Of a DNA stretch of 64,000 bases, positions 8,129-17,062 are shown piece after piece (the stretch's first letter is position 1; every line of letters begins with the position of its first letter). The stretch covers positions 124,001 through 188,000 of the forward strand of contig CALVKC010000001.1 in assembly GCA_944332505.1 (NCBI GenBank), given 5' to 3'. Source of the DNA: an uncultured Bacilli bacterium (GTDB lineage Bacteria; Bacillota_I; Bacilli_A; RF39; UBA660). The position numbers were made by a program, and so were the translations under genes. Below the pieces are notes generated by a model. That model was not told the origin of the DNA and searched no databases. It saw nothing but the letters and a program-made list of their open reading frames with translations.

Positions 8129-10074
8129 TTATTCTTTTTAAAAAGACCATTAATAAATTTAGTTATAGACTTTACTAATCTATTTAAACTCTTTAGCAAA
8201 GCATTAATCAATCCATTATCAATTTTTTCTGGTTCTTCTGGTTTAGGATCGACTGGTTTTTCATCAGGATTTTCTGGTTCTTCTGGATCAGGATCTGGTT
8301 CTTTAGGATTGTTCATTTCTACGATTCTATCATAATGAGCTTGAACCTGTTCCATAAATTTATCCCAACCATTATCTAGAATTCTGTGAGGACAATATTT
8401 ATGACTTCCATCTGACATCTTAAAGTCTTGATGTTTCTTAAGGTCTTTAACATCCCAACCTTTTGTATAATAAATAATAGCTGTAGCTAATGCTCCATTA
8501 TCCTGTGCTTTATCAGCAGCTTCTTTATCATCAGTAGGCATATCTTTCATGATTTCTATAGAAATATAATTTCTATTTCCTTCACCTTTAGCACCATCTC
8601 CAAAACTGAAAGAATTACGATTCATTGGTAAAGATTGGATAATTTCTTTATCATCTACTTGGAAATGCCAAGATTTTAAATTATTAGGGTTCATATCTTC
8701 TTTATTTTGACCATCTGCAGAATTCTGTGCAGTAGGAGAACCGCTACTAGAACCAAAGTTATGAATACCTACACCCTTAGGATTTTTCATAGTATAACAA
8801 CATTTAGATTTATATAAACGTCTATCTACTAATTGTACTTTTGCTTTTAATCCATATTTAGCAAATTCTTCAACATCGATAATATCATCTTCTAATTCAG
8901 GCTCTTCTTCAGGATCATATAGTTCATCATATGAAGGAGTAGAAGGTTTACTTTCAGATCCTCCATCGGTATTTGTATCATCAGGAGCACTGAATGTAGC
9001 CCATAGGTCTTTTCCTTGTTCTTCTGAACCGCTTATAGCTAAATAAATGTATTCATTTCCTTCTTTCCATACAACGTAGCGATGTCCATTGCCTACCCAT
9101 TTCCAGTAGTATCTAACTTTATCTCCAGTATTATATGTTCGTACAATAGATCCATTAGGACCATTTAATCTTGCACGTACACTATCAACTGTTAATGTAG
9201 CAATACCATCTTCTTGAATAAGATCTGATGGTTCTGGGTCAGGCTGACTTGTACCAGTATCACCTTCCGGAGCACTGAATGTAGCCCATAAGTCTTTTCC
9301 TGGAGTTTCTGAACCGCTTATAGCTAAATAGATATAATTAGTTCCTTCTTTCCATACAACGTAACGATGTCCATTACCTACCCATTTCCAGTAGTATCTA
9401 ACCTTATCACCAGTGTTGTATTTACGAACTTCAGATCCATTAGGACCATTTAATCTTGCACGTACACTATCAACTGTTAATGTAGCAATACCATCTTCTT
9501 GAGTAAGATCTTCAGGTTTTGGGTTTGCTGCTGCAGGAATTGTTCCCCAATTTAATCCTCCTCCATTGATAATTTGAGTATTATCAACAAAGAATACATC
9601 AGCTGGGTTTACGTTTCCAGGCATCATATAAACACCATACCCGTTAAGAACATACATTCCCTTAAACTGACCAATACCTACCTCGATATGGTTATGGTTT
9701 CCAGTAGCATTACCAGCAGTTCCTTCTGAGAATAATTGCTGACCTTGACCGATAGTCATACCTTTATAAGCATTTGCAGTGTTATCATGAATGACCATCA
9801 TGTAGATATGAGTAACACCGTAATTTCTTGTTCTAACAGGATTTACAGATTGCCAGAACATAGCATTTCCGTTTACATAATCTGTTGCAACACATACCAT
9901 ATCACATGGAGCATAACCGTTACTGATACCAGTGTTAGCCTGCGCATCATCAATTGCATTAGTTCCTCTATGACTATAAGAACCATTAATTGATTGTGTA
10001 ATATTCATTACAGCATTCGGATACATAGCATATTGAACGCCATCAGATCCGACATATTTTTTTCCAGGTTGCAT
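8125..10074 (-). CDS. Modular endolysin: M23-like + two wall-binding-type repeats + N-acetylmuramoyl-L-alanine amidase
   Basis: 649 aa. Cleaves peptidoglycan. (1) Residues about 1-175 look like an M23/LytM metallopeptidase: H35...D42 (SHRGTNAID), H96, and H127-N-H129 (NHNHIEVG). (2) Two near-identical modules at about 187-274 and 283-370, each starting EDGIATLTVDSVRARLNGPN and containing KVRYYWKWVGNGHRYV, resemble SH3-type wall-binding repeats. (3) About 408-590 is an Amidase_2 domain: zinc His in GVGIHNFG, the NYISIEIM strand, and HQDFK...YCPHRIL supplying the remaining ligands. (4) An acidic proline-rich linker (about 595-620). (5) A C-terminal amphipathic, cationic helix (about 622-649, ending GLFKKNK). 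No signal peptide, so release needs a holin or the protein is virion-borne. An exact late promoter and terminator flank it. The M23 assignment is weaker because the His-to-Asp spacing is one residue longer than usual. Confidence 0.88.
   Translation of the reverse strand: MQPGKKYVGSDGVQYAMYPNAVMNITQSINGSYSHRGTNAIDDAQANTGISNGYAPCDMVCVATDYVNGNAMFWQSVNPVRTRNYGVTHIYMMVIHDNTANAYKGMTIGQGQQLFSEGTAGNATGNHNHIEVGIGQFKGMYVLNGYGVYMMPGNVNPADVFFVDNTQIINGGGLNWGTIPAAANPKPEDLTQEDGIATLTVDSVRARLNGPNGSEVRKYNTGDKVRYYWKWVGNGHRYVVWKEGTNYIYLAISGSETPGKDLWATFSAPEGDTGTSQPDPEPSDLIQEDGIATLTVDSVRARLNGPNGSIVRTYNTGDKVRYYWKWVGNGHRYVVWKEGNEYIYLAISGSEEQGKDLWATFSAPDDTNTDGGSESKPSTPSYDELYDPEEEPELEDDIIDVEEFAKYGLKAKVQLVDRRLYKSKCCYTMKNPKGVGIHNFGSSSGSPTAQNSADGQNKEDMNPNNLKSWHFQVDDKEIIQSLPMNRNSFSFGDGAKGEGNRNYISIEIMKDMPTDDKEAADKAQDNGALATAIIYYTKGWDVKDLKKHQDFKMSDGSHKYCPHRILDNGWDKFMEQVQAHYDRIVEMNNPKEPDPDPEEPENPDEKPVDPKPEEPEKIDNGLINALLKSLNRLVKSITKFINGLFKKNK
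8965..9516 (-). repeat. Tandem duplication of about 0.26 kb inside the endolysin gene
   Basis: Two copies (about 8965-9228 and 9253-9516) encode the two repeat modules. They are very similar at base level as well as in protein, pointing to recent duplication or ongoing gene conversion. Confidence 0.85.
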
Positions 10075-10096
10075 TATATATACACCTTCCTTTCAT

Positions 10097-10108
10097 TATG
10101 AAAATGTT
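10097..10108 (-). promoter_or_regulatory. Late promoter, exact AACA-N6-TW
   Basis: AACATTTTCATA on the minus strand, 23 bases before the endolysin start at 10074. Confidence 0.7.
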
Positions 10109-10116
10109 TGAAATTA

Positions 10117-10140
10117 GACTAAGGGAGTTATCCCTTAGTC
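10117..10140 (-). terminator. Terminator after the baseplate-like gene
   Basis: Inverted repeat GACTAAGGGA...TCCCTTAGTC overlapping the stop codon of the gene ending at 10135. Confidence 0.7.
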
Positions 10141-12726
10141 TTCATATTCTATTTTTATTCTATCAAATATATTATACTTATTTTTTAGAGTAATGTCAAT
10201 AGATGGATCAATACTTTCAATTACTGTAGAATAATCATTTTTATCATAAGTATATTCTATACCAGCAAATGGTAATCCTTTATAATGATCTTTAATCATT
10301 ACAGCATCATCATAAGTTAATTCATTTATTAAAGAATTTATTTGATATTTTAAATCAAATTCAAATTTATCTTTAAGATCTTTAAATTCCCAACGCTCAA
10401 TATCAAAATAAATCTTTTCAAGTAAATGTATTTTATCTGTTTTATGAATATTGACATCAGCTGTAATCTCTTCAATTAAATGACAATAATCATCTGCTGT
10501 TTTCTTTACATTTAAAATCCAATCTTCATAAACTTTAATAGAATTTTCTCGTTTATCAAATGCTTTATAAACAGTACTAATATCCAATAAATGTACTTTA
10601 TAAGATTTAAAGAAGTTTACTACCTTAAGCATATATGTTCTAACATAATCTCCACTAACTGCAGGGAATTTAGAGAATACATATTTAAATTCATCTGAAT
10701 CCATATATTCATCAAGTACATATACTATTTCAATTATTATATCTGATATAGCTTTATGTAATGCTGTTTCATCTACATATGATTTTAAATCCATTATAGA
10801 TTCATATAATACATAATCTCTTTCTTTTAAAAATTCTGTATATGTTTTAGCAGTTTCTCCATTTTGTAATTTGAAGAATGTGGTAGTATAATTAGTTATA
10901 TAACAAGAATCATATACCTTTTTATAACTATCATAAATACGTTTATTATCTGCATGAAACATTCCTTTACATGTAGTATTCCAAATTTCTTTATTTTTGG
11001 TAAATACCCTTAATAAATGATCAAATGAAGTAATTTGTACGTTAGGTATAGAGAAATAATCAACACCCATTTCATTTACGTCCATATAACTATTATCCCA
11101 AATATCCATTGCTAATTCATGCATATCTACATGGAAATTAAATCCTAATATTGATAAAACTTTACTAGGTTCAACCATTATTAAATCTTCAAATCCATGA
11201 TAAAGATGTGTAATTGACATCATATATACAAATAAATCATTTACCCTAAATTGATGATTGTTTTTAATTGTAGGTACTTTTACGTACAAATAATCTTCTT
11301 TTAACCAATCATCTACAAGCATTCCTATAAAATAAGGTAAATCAAAACACATTTGTGATAAATCATACATTGTATCTATAGATATGTATTTGGTTCTAAC
11401 CCATGAGAATTCTTGATCCAATATAGCAGATTTTACATCTTTATGCTCACTCTTACCATCCCAGAATTCATCTTGGTTAGTGATTATATCATAATCTTCA
11501 TAATTAATTTTATCTTTTAAATAATCATCAGCTTTTTCATCAATTGGTGCTCTAACAAATTTTAATTCATAGTTTTTATCATTATCTGGAACGACTTTTT
11601 CTTCTCCATTTTCATCTGTTATTGTTTTATAATGAAATTGATAATCATCATTTTTTTGATCATAATCACCATCTAATTTAACACGTCTATCTCTCAATAA
11701 ATAATATCTAAAAATTTCAATTTCATCAAATCCAAATAAACTACAAATATCAATCATATTTTTTGTAGATGCTTTCCATTTTAATAAAGTATTTATATTT
11801 TTAACCATTGCTAATTGATATACTCTAGGTATTTCTGGATAATATGGTATACCGTAAGATTCAAATAAATATCTAATACTTCTATCATCAAAAATATCAC
11901 GTCTAGCAATAAATTCTTGTACTTCTGATATTATATCTAGCATTGTTTGTAATATTATAAAAACCATTATAAAATTATTATAATAATCAGAATATATTTT
12001 ATAAGCTTCAGAATAGTAAGTTTTAAGTGTATACATTCTATTCTGATCATATTTTGTATTCCATCTATCCATTAATTCATTATTTGATACAGTAGGTATA
12101 TATAAAATCTGGAAAGCTAATGCTTTTCTAGCTTTATATACATCTATAGCATTATCAGACATAAATTTTAAATAAGTTTTATCAGGATTATCTTCTATTA
12201 ATTTATCTATAACTCCATGAGAATATAAAATGGTAAGATCTTGGTTATTCATTAAATGTACAGGCAATTCAGGATTATCTAATGCTGGTACTCCTGCTAA
12301 ATAATCATCGTTTACATATATAAAATCTTTAGTAGTATCTTCCATTGGAGGTAATCCCATAAAATTTCTATAATAGTTATTAGTTTCAGTGTAATCTCGT
12401 ATATAATTTTCCACCTTTTTCTTTAACAATTGTTCTCTATATTGTTGAGGAATTCTTGTATTATCTCTAGCACATTCCTCTATTATAGCAGGTGGTAAAA
12501 TAAAAGTTTCTTGTAAAAATTCTAAATCATATTCAAACTGTTCAAATCTAGCTCTATTTTCACGACACGCTATATATAGATCTGCAGCTTTTAATGATTC
12601 TACAGTTTCATTTTCATCGGCTTTATCTGCATCTTTGATAACAGCATTAACTGCTATTGTTTTTGTAAAATATATCAGCTCATCTATAAAGGGATTATCT
12701 GTAAATATTTTTTCATATTTTTTCAC
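10135..12726 (-). CDS. Large virion structural protein, probably baseplate (863 aa)
   Basis: A long, acidic, helix-rich protein with many aromatic residues and no membrane segments. It starts at GTG (12726) nine bases after AAAGGAGG; no better ATG is nearby. Blocks such as LFGFDEIEIFRYYLLRDRR and repeated short helical stretches are typical of large wedge-type baseplate proteins of contractile-tailed phages, but I cannot name a specific family. Its own promoter is relaxed (12743-12754) and a terminator follows. The neighbouring endolysin and divergent gene do not add specificity. Treat the baseplate role as inference. Confidence 0.65.
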   Translation of the reverse strand: MKKYEKIFTDNPFIDELIYFTKTIAVNAVIKDADKADENETVESLKAADLYIACRENRARFEQFEYDLEFLQETFILPPAIIEECARDNTRIPQQYREQLLKKKVENYIRDYTETNNYYRNFMGLPPMEDTTKDFIYVNDDYLAGVPALDNPELPVHLMNNQDLTILYSHGVIDKLIEDNPDKTYLKFMSDNAIDVYKARKALAFQILYIPTVSNNELMDRWNTKYDQNRMYTLKTYYSEAYKIYSDYYNNFIMVFIILQTMLDIISEVQEFIARRDIFDDRSIRYLFESYGIPYYPEIPRVYQLAMVKNINTLLKWKASTKNMIDICSLFGFDEIEIFRYYLLRDRRVKLDGDYDQKNDDYQFHYKTITDENGEEKVVPDNDKNYELKFVRAPIDEKADDYLKDKINYEDYDIITNQDEFWDGKSEHKDVKSAILDQEFSWVRTKYISIDTMYDLSQMCFDLPYFIGMLVDDWLKEDYLYVKVPTIKNNHQFRVNDLFVYMMSITHLYHGFEDLIMVEPSKVLSILGFNFHVDMHELAMDIWDNSYMDVNEMGVDYFSIPNVQITSFDHLLRVFTKNKEIWNTTCKGMFHADNKRIYDSYKKVYDSCYITNYTTTFFKLQNGETAKTYTEFLKERDYVLYESIMDLKSYVDETALHKAISDIIIEIVYVLDEYMDSDEFKYVFSKFPAVSGDYVRTYMLKVVNFFKSYKVHLLDISTVYKAFDKRENSIKVYEDWILNVKKTADDYCHLIEEITADVNIHKTDKIHLLEKIYFDIERWEFKDLKDKFEFDLKYQINSLINELTYDDAVMIKDHYKGLPFAGIEYTYDKNDYSTVIESIDPSIDITLKNKYNIFDRIKIEYED

Positions 12727-12742
12727 CTAAATCAACCTCCTT

Positions 12743-12754
12743 TAATACTATGTA
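12743..12754 (-). promoter_or_regulatory. Relaxed late promoter (TACA-N6-TA)
   Basis: TACATAGTATTA on the minus strand, 17 bases before the GTG start at 12726; one mismatch to the consensus. Confidence 0.4.
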
Positions 12755-12770
12755 AAACCACCAAAAAATA

Positions 12771-12782
12771 AACATTGATATT
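12771..12782 (+). promoter_or_regulatory. Possible late promoter, exact AACA-N6-TT
   Basis: AACATTGATATT, but 80 bases upstream of the gene at 12862, longer than the usual 17-31, so less certain. A closer near-match begins at about 12824 (AACATCTATAAT) but does not fit the last two positions. Confidence 0.35.
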
Positions 12783-12861
12783 TAATAGTAGCATATACGT
12801 GCAATTAGAACGTATCTCCTGATAACATCTATAATAATAGTATTAGAAAGGAGTAATCTAT

Positions 12862-13518
12862 ATGAATCAATCAATTCCTGGTATAATAGGATATATGGAT
12901 AATGAAAACCCTACAATTTCATCACCATACAGCCCATTTGTAATTCAATTTTATCAAACTTTAGATAGTTTAAATAATATAGAAGATTATAGATCTTTTC
13001 TTAAAAATATTGAATCTGCTTTTAGAAAAAGTAGAGAATATAAAGCTATAAAAGCTAGATTAATAGAATCAGGTATGACAAATTGTCAAATACACGGTAA
13101 TTTAAATTTCGAAATGGTTGGAGAACGTGGTATCGAAATGCATCATAATATGCTTACTTTATTTGATTTAGCTATGATAATAACAGAGCATATGATTAGA
13201 ACTACTGGAAAAGTATCATCTTTTGATGTTGAAAGATTATTAGTTAAAGCTCATAATGAAAATAAAGTATTATTAGTAATGCTATCTAAAACGCCTCATC
13301 AAGTATATCATGCAAACCCTGAATTCTTTTTACCATTTGAAATGTGTATTGGAGAACCTTGGAAATTCTTAGAAGAATATAAATATGGAATTACTCAAGA
13401 CATTGCATATAAAATTTTAAGATATTTAAGACAAGAAGAAAAGAATGAAGGTAAAATTAATGATCAAGGATTACTTAATATAAGAGATCAAATTTTATCA
13501 TGGAATAATATTATTTAA
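12862..13518 (+). CDS. Conserved-looking phage protein (218 aa), paralogue of 23793-24560
   Basis: Function unknown. The middle has a distinctive block: CQIHGNLNFEM..ERGIEMHHNMLTLFDLAM. The gene at 23793-24560 has the same pattern at the same relative place (CSIYENVSN...GIKIHIHHEPITLYDIV), preceded in both by a SREY/SFEY helix and followed by a hydrophobic helix, so the two are paralogues. The paired histidines could bind metal, but no complete known nuclease motif is present. AAAGGAG precedes the ATG. It ends at a strong terminator. Confidence 0.78.
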   Translation: MNQSIPGIIGYMDNENPTISSPYSPFVIQFYQTLDSLNNIEDYRSFLKNIESAFRKSREYKAIKARLIESGMTNCQIHGNLNFEMVGERGIEMHHNMLTLFDLAMIITEHMIRTTGKVSSFDVERLLVKAHNENKVLLVMLSKTPHQVYHANPEFFLPFEMCIGEPWKFLEEYKYGITQDIAYKILRYLRQEEKNEGKINDQGLLNIRDQILSWNNII

Positions 13519-13550
13519 AGTAGACATAATTGTCTACTTTTTTATTTTTT
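13517..13550 (+). terminator. Rho-independent terminator
   Basis: Inverted repeat AAAGTAGACA / TGTCTACTTT followed by TTTTATTTTTT. Confidence 0.85.
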
Positions 13551-13554
13551 ATAA

Positions 13555-13566
13555 AACACATAAATA
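13555..13566 (+). promoter_or_regulatory. Late promoter, exact AACA-N6-TW
   Basis: AACACATAAATA, 19 bases before the ATG at 13585. Confidence 0.6.
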
Positions 13567-13584
13567 TGAAAGGAGGATATAATA

Positions 13585-14352
13585 ATGCTAGATATAAAAA
13601 ATATTGAAACTTTAATTACTAATAATCCTAAAAAATATAAAAATTGTAAAGTTTATAAAAATAATAATTTATATTGTACTTTTACCATGAATAAAAATAA
13701 TAATATAATAAAAATTATAGATGATATTAATAAAGATATTGCCATGTATACTTATTCAAAATCAGGTATTATTATATCTGAAAATATAAAATATTCTAAT
13801 GAAAATGCAGAATTATCAATATATAAATTAGAAGAAAATAAAAATATTTTTGTAGAGTATATGTTTTTTACAGTAAATAAATCTTTTAAAAAATGCCGAA
13901 GTAAAATTAAATACATTTTTTCTAATAATTCATATAATAAATATTTAGAAAAATATAACATTTCAAATGTGAATAAAATTTATTATCAAACCGATGAATT
14001 TGAAGTTAAATCAATGAATAATGGTTTTGAAATTTATTTTGATGCAGTTCCAGTTTATAGAGAACTTTACGATGAAAAAGATAGATTAATAGAAATATAT
14101 ATTATAGATTATGATTGTATTACTAATAAATTTATATATCATGATGAAAAAATAATAAAACAACTTATATTTAAAAATAAAGATATATTAACCGAAATTG
14201 ATTATGAATATAATGATAATAATATATTAAAATCTGAGATTATTAAAAAAGATTTAAATATATTAAATAAATATAATTATTTTTATGATTCATATGGTAA
14301 TATATCACAAATAAAAAGTAATTATTTTAAATACGATTTTTATTATTTTTAG
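13585..14352 (+). CDS. Hypothetical protein with YD-like strands (255 aa)
   Basis: No family recognised. The C-terminal third contains several YD/RHS-like strand units (YDEKDRLIEIYI, YEYNDNNILKSEI, YFYDSYGNISQIKS), suggesting a small beta-rich repeat domain. Very rich in Asn, Lys, Ile and Tyr, even for this genome. A GAAAGGAGG site precedes the ATG, and a late promoter lies 19 bases upstream. It is followed after 11 bases by a membrane-protein gene, probably on the same transcript. Confidence 0.75.
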   Translation: MLDIKNIETLITNNPKKYKNCKVYKNNNLYCTFTMNKNNNIIKIIDDINKDIAMYTYSKSGIIISENIKYSNENAELSIYKLEENKNIFVEYMFFTVNKSFKKCRSKIKYIFSNNSYNKYLEKYNISNVNKIYYQTDEFEVKSMNNGFEIYFDAVPVYRELYDEKDRLIEIYIIDYDCITNKFIYHDEKIIKQLIFKNKDILTEIDYEYNDNNILKSEIIKKDLNILNKYNYFYDSYGNISQIKSNYFKYDFYYF

Positions 14353-14363
14353 GAGGAAAATAT

Positions 14364-14783
14364 ATGAGTAATATAAATTATACATTTATAATTATTGGTA
14401 TTTTATATATAAGCATTATGTCTATTATAATAAAAGTATTACATCAAAGAGATAAAAAAATAAAACTTGAAAAATATAAAATTGATATAAAGTATGGATT
14501 TAATGATAATATTGAAGCGAAATTAGATTCAATAATATCTACAGTATTTGATGAATATAGATTTTATAATTTAGAATTTAGAGATTCTTCATATATAAAA
14601 GAATTAGAAGAACAGGAAATAGTTAAAGATGTATGTGAACTGGTAGTTGATAGAATATCTCCTGTATTCTTAACACAATTATCTACTTATTTTAACAAAG
14701 ATAAAATAGGTAATATTATAGCTACTAAAGTTCATATCAAAGTATCAGAATACAGAGTACAAAAAAATATAGAAAGTAATTAA
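14364..14783 (+). CDS. Membrane-anchored hypothetical protein (139 aa)
   Basis: Residues about 4-27 form one hydrophobic segment (FIIIGILYISIMSIIIKVL) followed by a basic stretch, giving an N-terminal anchor with a cytoplasmic C-terminal domain. The remainder is charged and helical. AGGAGG precedes the ATG. It is co-transcribed with the upstream unknown gene and faces another small membrane protein on the opposite strand (14813-15076). A lysis role is possible but unsupported. Confidence 0.72.
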   Translation: MSNINYTFIIIGILYISIMSIIIKVLHQRDKKIKLEKYKIDIKYGFNDNIEAKLDSIISTVFDEYRFYNLEFRDSSYIKELEEQEIVKDVCELVVDRISPVFLTQLSTYFNKDKIGNIIATKVHIKVSEYRVQKNIESN

Positions 14784-14809
14784 TGAGGATGGTATATTCA
14801 CCATCCTCA
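14784..14809. terminator. Bidirectional terminator between convergent genes
   Basis: TGAGGATGGT / ACCATCCTCA stem with a 6-base loop, followed by AATTTTAT on the plus strand. Confidence 0.8.
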
Positions 14810-14812
14810 ATT

Positions 14813-15076
14813 TTATATGATAATAAATAATAATATTATGATCAAAATAATTCCTAATGTTAATCCACCACAAAAATACAGTATTTTTATACCTTTACAT
14901 AAATTTTTTTCACATTTTTTCATAACTGATTCATTTTGAATGGATAATTCTTGAATTAATAAGTAATTATCGTGTATTAATTTTTTAGTAGATTTATCCA
15001 TATTTATTAAGCGTTTAATATCTTCTGGTGTAATTTTATATCCTTGATTAGTTTTATCTTCTACTTTATTTTCCAT
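14813..15076 (-). CDS. Small tail-anchored membrane protein (87 aa)
   Basis: A charged N-terminal region of about 55 residues is followed by a very hydrophobic C-terminal end (GGLTLGIILIIILLFIII), the pattern of a tail-anchored protein. AAAGGAGG precedes the ATG. It is last in a minus-strand run. Candidate for a membrane-associated or lysis-related product; no family recognised. Confidence 0.72.
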   Translation of the reverse strand: MENKVEDKTNQGYKITPEDIKRLINMDKSTKKLIHDNYLLIQELSIQNESVMKKCEKNLCKGIKILYFCGGLTLGIILIIILLFIII

Positions 15077-15103
15077 AATATATAGCCTCCTTTCAAAAAA
15101 TAA

Positions 15104-15133
15104 AAAGTAAAAGATATTTTCTATTCTTTTACT
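15104..15133 (-). terminator. Hairpin after gene 15121-15921
   Basis: AAAGTAAAAGA / TCTTTTACTTT-type stem overlapping the stop codon; A/T-only stem, so weaker than others. Confidence 0.5.
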
Positions 15134-15921
15134 TTCTTAAAATAAAATGATATTAAAATACTGTATATATTACGTATTATTTCATAGTTAAATCTAATAT
15201 CTACAATATTTAAATCATTTACTGATTGAGAAGACCATATATTTCCCTTAAATAAAAGATCAAAATTAGATTCTGAATTAAATTTTCTATAATAATTAAT
15301 ATCTAATTTTCTATTGATATATAAATTAGAAAAATTCTGTAATAAATTAACAGCTGGTATTATACCATCTATTTGTAATGTATTAAATAAAGATAATAAG
15401 AAATCCATAAAATAATTTTTATGGATTTTTATTTTATTATCATTTATTCCTTTAACATCTAATTTTTCTTCTTTATTATATGAATTATAATAATAATAAA
15501 ATTCATATCTATCTATTTTTAAAAAGATGGTATATGTATTTTTTAATTTAAAATCTATCAATCCAAATTTAGTATATTTTAATTTGTTATTCATAACAAA
15601 TACTGCATCATTTTTAATACATACTATATCTTCTAAATCGATATTATTAGATTCCAATAATTTATATTTCGCTTCTATAATTCCTTTTTGAATTTCTCTA
15701 TAGATATTATTATCTTTTTTAATCATAAGACCTATAGTTTTTTCTCTTATAAATTTATCAGAATAATATAAATTATCATATGTTTCTTTATCTATAATAC
15801 CTCTTTCATATAGTACATTAATATTTGCTTTGGATATATCATATTCTCTAATAAAAGAATTAAGGATAATATTATAAGATGAATTATAATTTTGACTTGA
15901 TAATACATCATTTATATTCAT
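15121..15921 (-). CDS. Conserved-looking phage protein (266 aa), unknown
   Basis: Distinctive ordered blocks: INVLYERGIIDKETYDNL, REKTIGLMIKKDN, GIIEAKYKLLESNNI, and DIVCIKNDAVFVM. These look like a conserved domain rather than random sequence, but I cannot assign a family. No membrane segment. Last gene of a long minus-strand string starting at 21787; a GGGGGAT site overlaps the stop of the upstream gene. Confidence 0.75.
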   Translation of the reverse strand: MNINDVLSSQNYNSSYNIILNSFIREYDISKANINVLYERGIIDKETYDNLYYSDKFIREKTIGLMIKKDNNIYREIQKGIIEAKYKLLESNNIDLEDIVCIKNDAVFVMNNKLKYTKFGLIDFKLKNTYTIFLKIDRYEFYYYYNSYNKEEKLDVKGINDNKIKIHKNYFMDFLLSLFNTLQIDGIIPAVNLLQNFSNLYINRKLDINYYRKFNSESNFDLLFKGNIWSSQSVNDLNIVDIRFNYEIIRNIYSILISFYFKKVKE

Positions 15922-15923
15922 TT

Positions 15924-16397
15924 TTATCCCCCATCTCTTGCTAAAAATATTTCATCTAATTCTATTTTTTCTTGATCAAATAACTGTAACCCTGCTACAG
16001 AAAAATTAGAATTATACATATCTAAATTCTCTAGATCAATAATATCAGATATAAAATATCCATTATAACCATATCTAGATTGAATTAATTTTAATAATGA
16101 TTCTGCCATTTCATACATTCCAGGAAATGTTCCAATCATTATCAATACATCATTACCTATTAATAATTCATGCATTAATAATAAAAATTCAATTCGTTGT
16201 TCAGTATTAGAAAATATATAATTTGCATATTCTATATCATAATTAACACTTTCAAATGTTGATCTAGGAACATAGAATAATGGACTAGATTTTATTTTTA
16301 AATTAGAAGATGATAAATTTACAATATACACATTATTTTTTATAGATAATATATTATAAGCGTGACCTATTATTTCATAATTTCCTACTAATAGCAT
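15924..16397 (-). CDS. Hypothetical protein (157 aa), probable paralogue of 16411-17043
   Basis: Begins MLLVGNYEI and has a hydrophobic strand-helix core (ELLIGNDVLIMIGTFPG) that lines up with the upstream gene product (ALIAGTNIIFLVDSEG); both also share the pattern of a Y-rich stretch before the core. No Shine-Dalgarno is visible before the ATG; translation may be coupled to the upstream gene whose stop lies 13 bases away inside a hairpin. Function unknown. Confidence 0.72.
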   Translation of the reverse strand: MLLVGNYEIIGHAYNILSIKNNVYIVNLSSSNLKIKSSPLFYVPRSTFESVNYDIEYANYIFSNTEQRIEFLLLMHELLIGNDVLIMIGTFPGMYEMAESLLKLIQSRYGYNGYFISDIIDLENLDMYNSNFSVAGLQLFDQEKIELDEIFLARDGG

Positions 16398-16406
16398 ATC
16401 AATAAT

Positions 16407-16440
16407 ATTATTAGAGACGTGATACTACGTCTCTAATAAT
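16407..16440 (-). terminator. Intra-operon hairpin
   Basis: A near-perfect palindrome (ATTATTAGAGACGT / ACGTCTCTAATAAT) covering the stop of the gene at 16411 and lying just before the next start. It may be a terminator, a processing site or a translational control element. Confidence 0.5.
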
Positions 16441-17043
16441 TCCTCCATTTTTCAATACTTTAGAATATTTCTTAAAATATTCATTAGCAATTCTAATATC
16501 ATTAAAAATGATATTAAACTCATACGATAATTTACTTACGAAGAAAGGTTCTATATCCATATCATTAGGATATAATGTAAGATAAGTTTCTTTAGATATG
16601 TCATCACTAATATATAATCTATTTAAAATAATAGGGGTATATGTAATATCATAACTAAATACATGACTAGAATCTCCTATTAAAATTCCAAATGATGTCA
16701 TAAAAAATTCTCTTAATGATAATTCAAAATTTATACCTTCAGAATCAACTAAGAAAATAATATTTGTACCTGCTATTAAAGCTTGTAATATAATATTAAT
16801 AAATTTATATACAGAAGGATTATTGTTTAAATAATCCATATATCCCATATTAAATTCTGCATCATTTCCATCTATAAGAGCAGTCATTGCTTCATATGGA
16901 GGTAGTAATAAACTTCCTCCTATAGCCTGAGGTATTCTATAATTATCAGGTTCATCTGCAATAATTATAGTTTTGCACATGTTTAAATTTGATAAGCATA
17001 GATTTATATCAGTTGTGATATAAATTGTACCTTTTAATAACAT
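16411..17043 (-). CDS. Hypothetical protein (210 aa), probable paralogue of 15924-16397
   Basis: Begins MLLKGTIYI; a Y-rich stretch (MGYMDYLNNNPSVYKF) precedes a hydrophobic core (IILQALIAGTNIIFLVD). No known motif. AAAGGAGG precedes the ATG. It lies directly downstream of the kinase-like gene in the same string, so the two unknowns may act with it, but that is only context. Confidence 0.72.
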   Translation of the reverse strand: MLLKGTIYITTDINLCLSNLNMCKTIIIADEPDNYRIPQAIGGSLLLPPYEAMTALIDGNDAEFNMGYMDYLNNNPSVYKFINIILQALIAGTNIIFLVDSEGINFELSLREFFMTSFGILIGDSSHVFSYDITYTPIILNRLYISDDISKETYLTLYPNDMDIEPFFVSKLSYEFNIIFNDIRIANEYFKKYSKVLKNGGIIRDVVSRL

Positions 17044-17062
17044 AAAAGTCCTCCTTTATATT

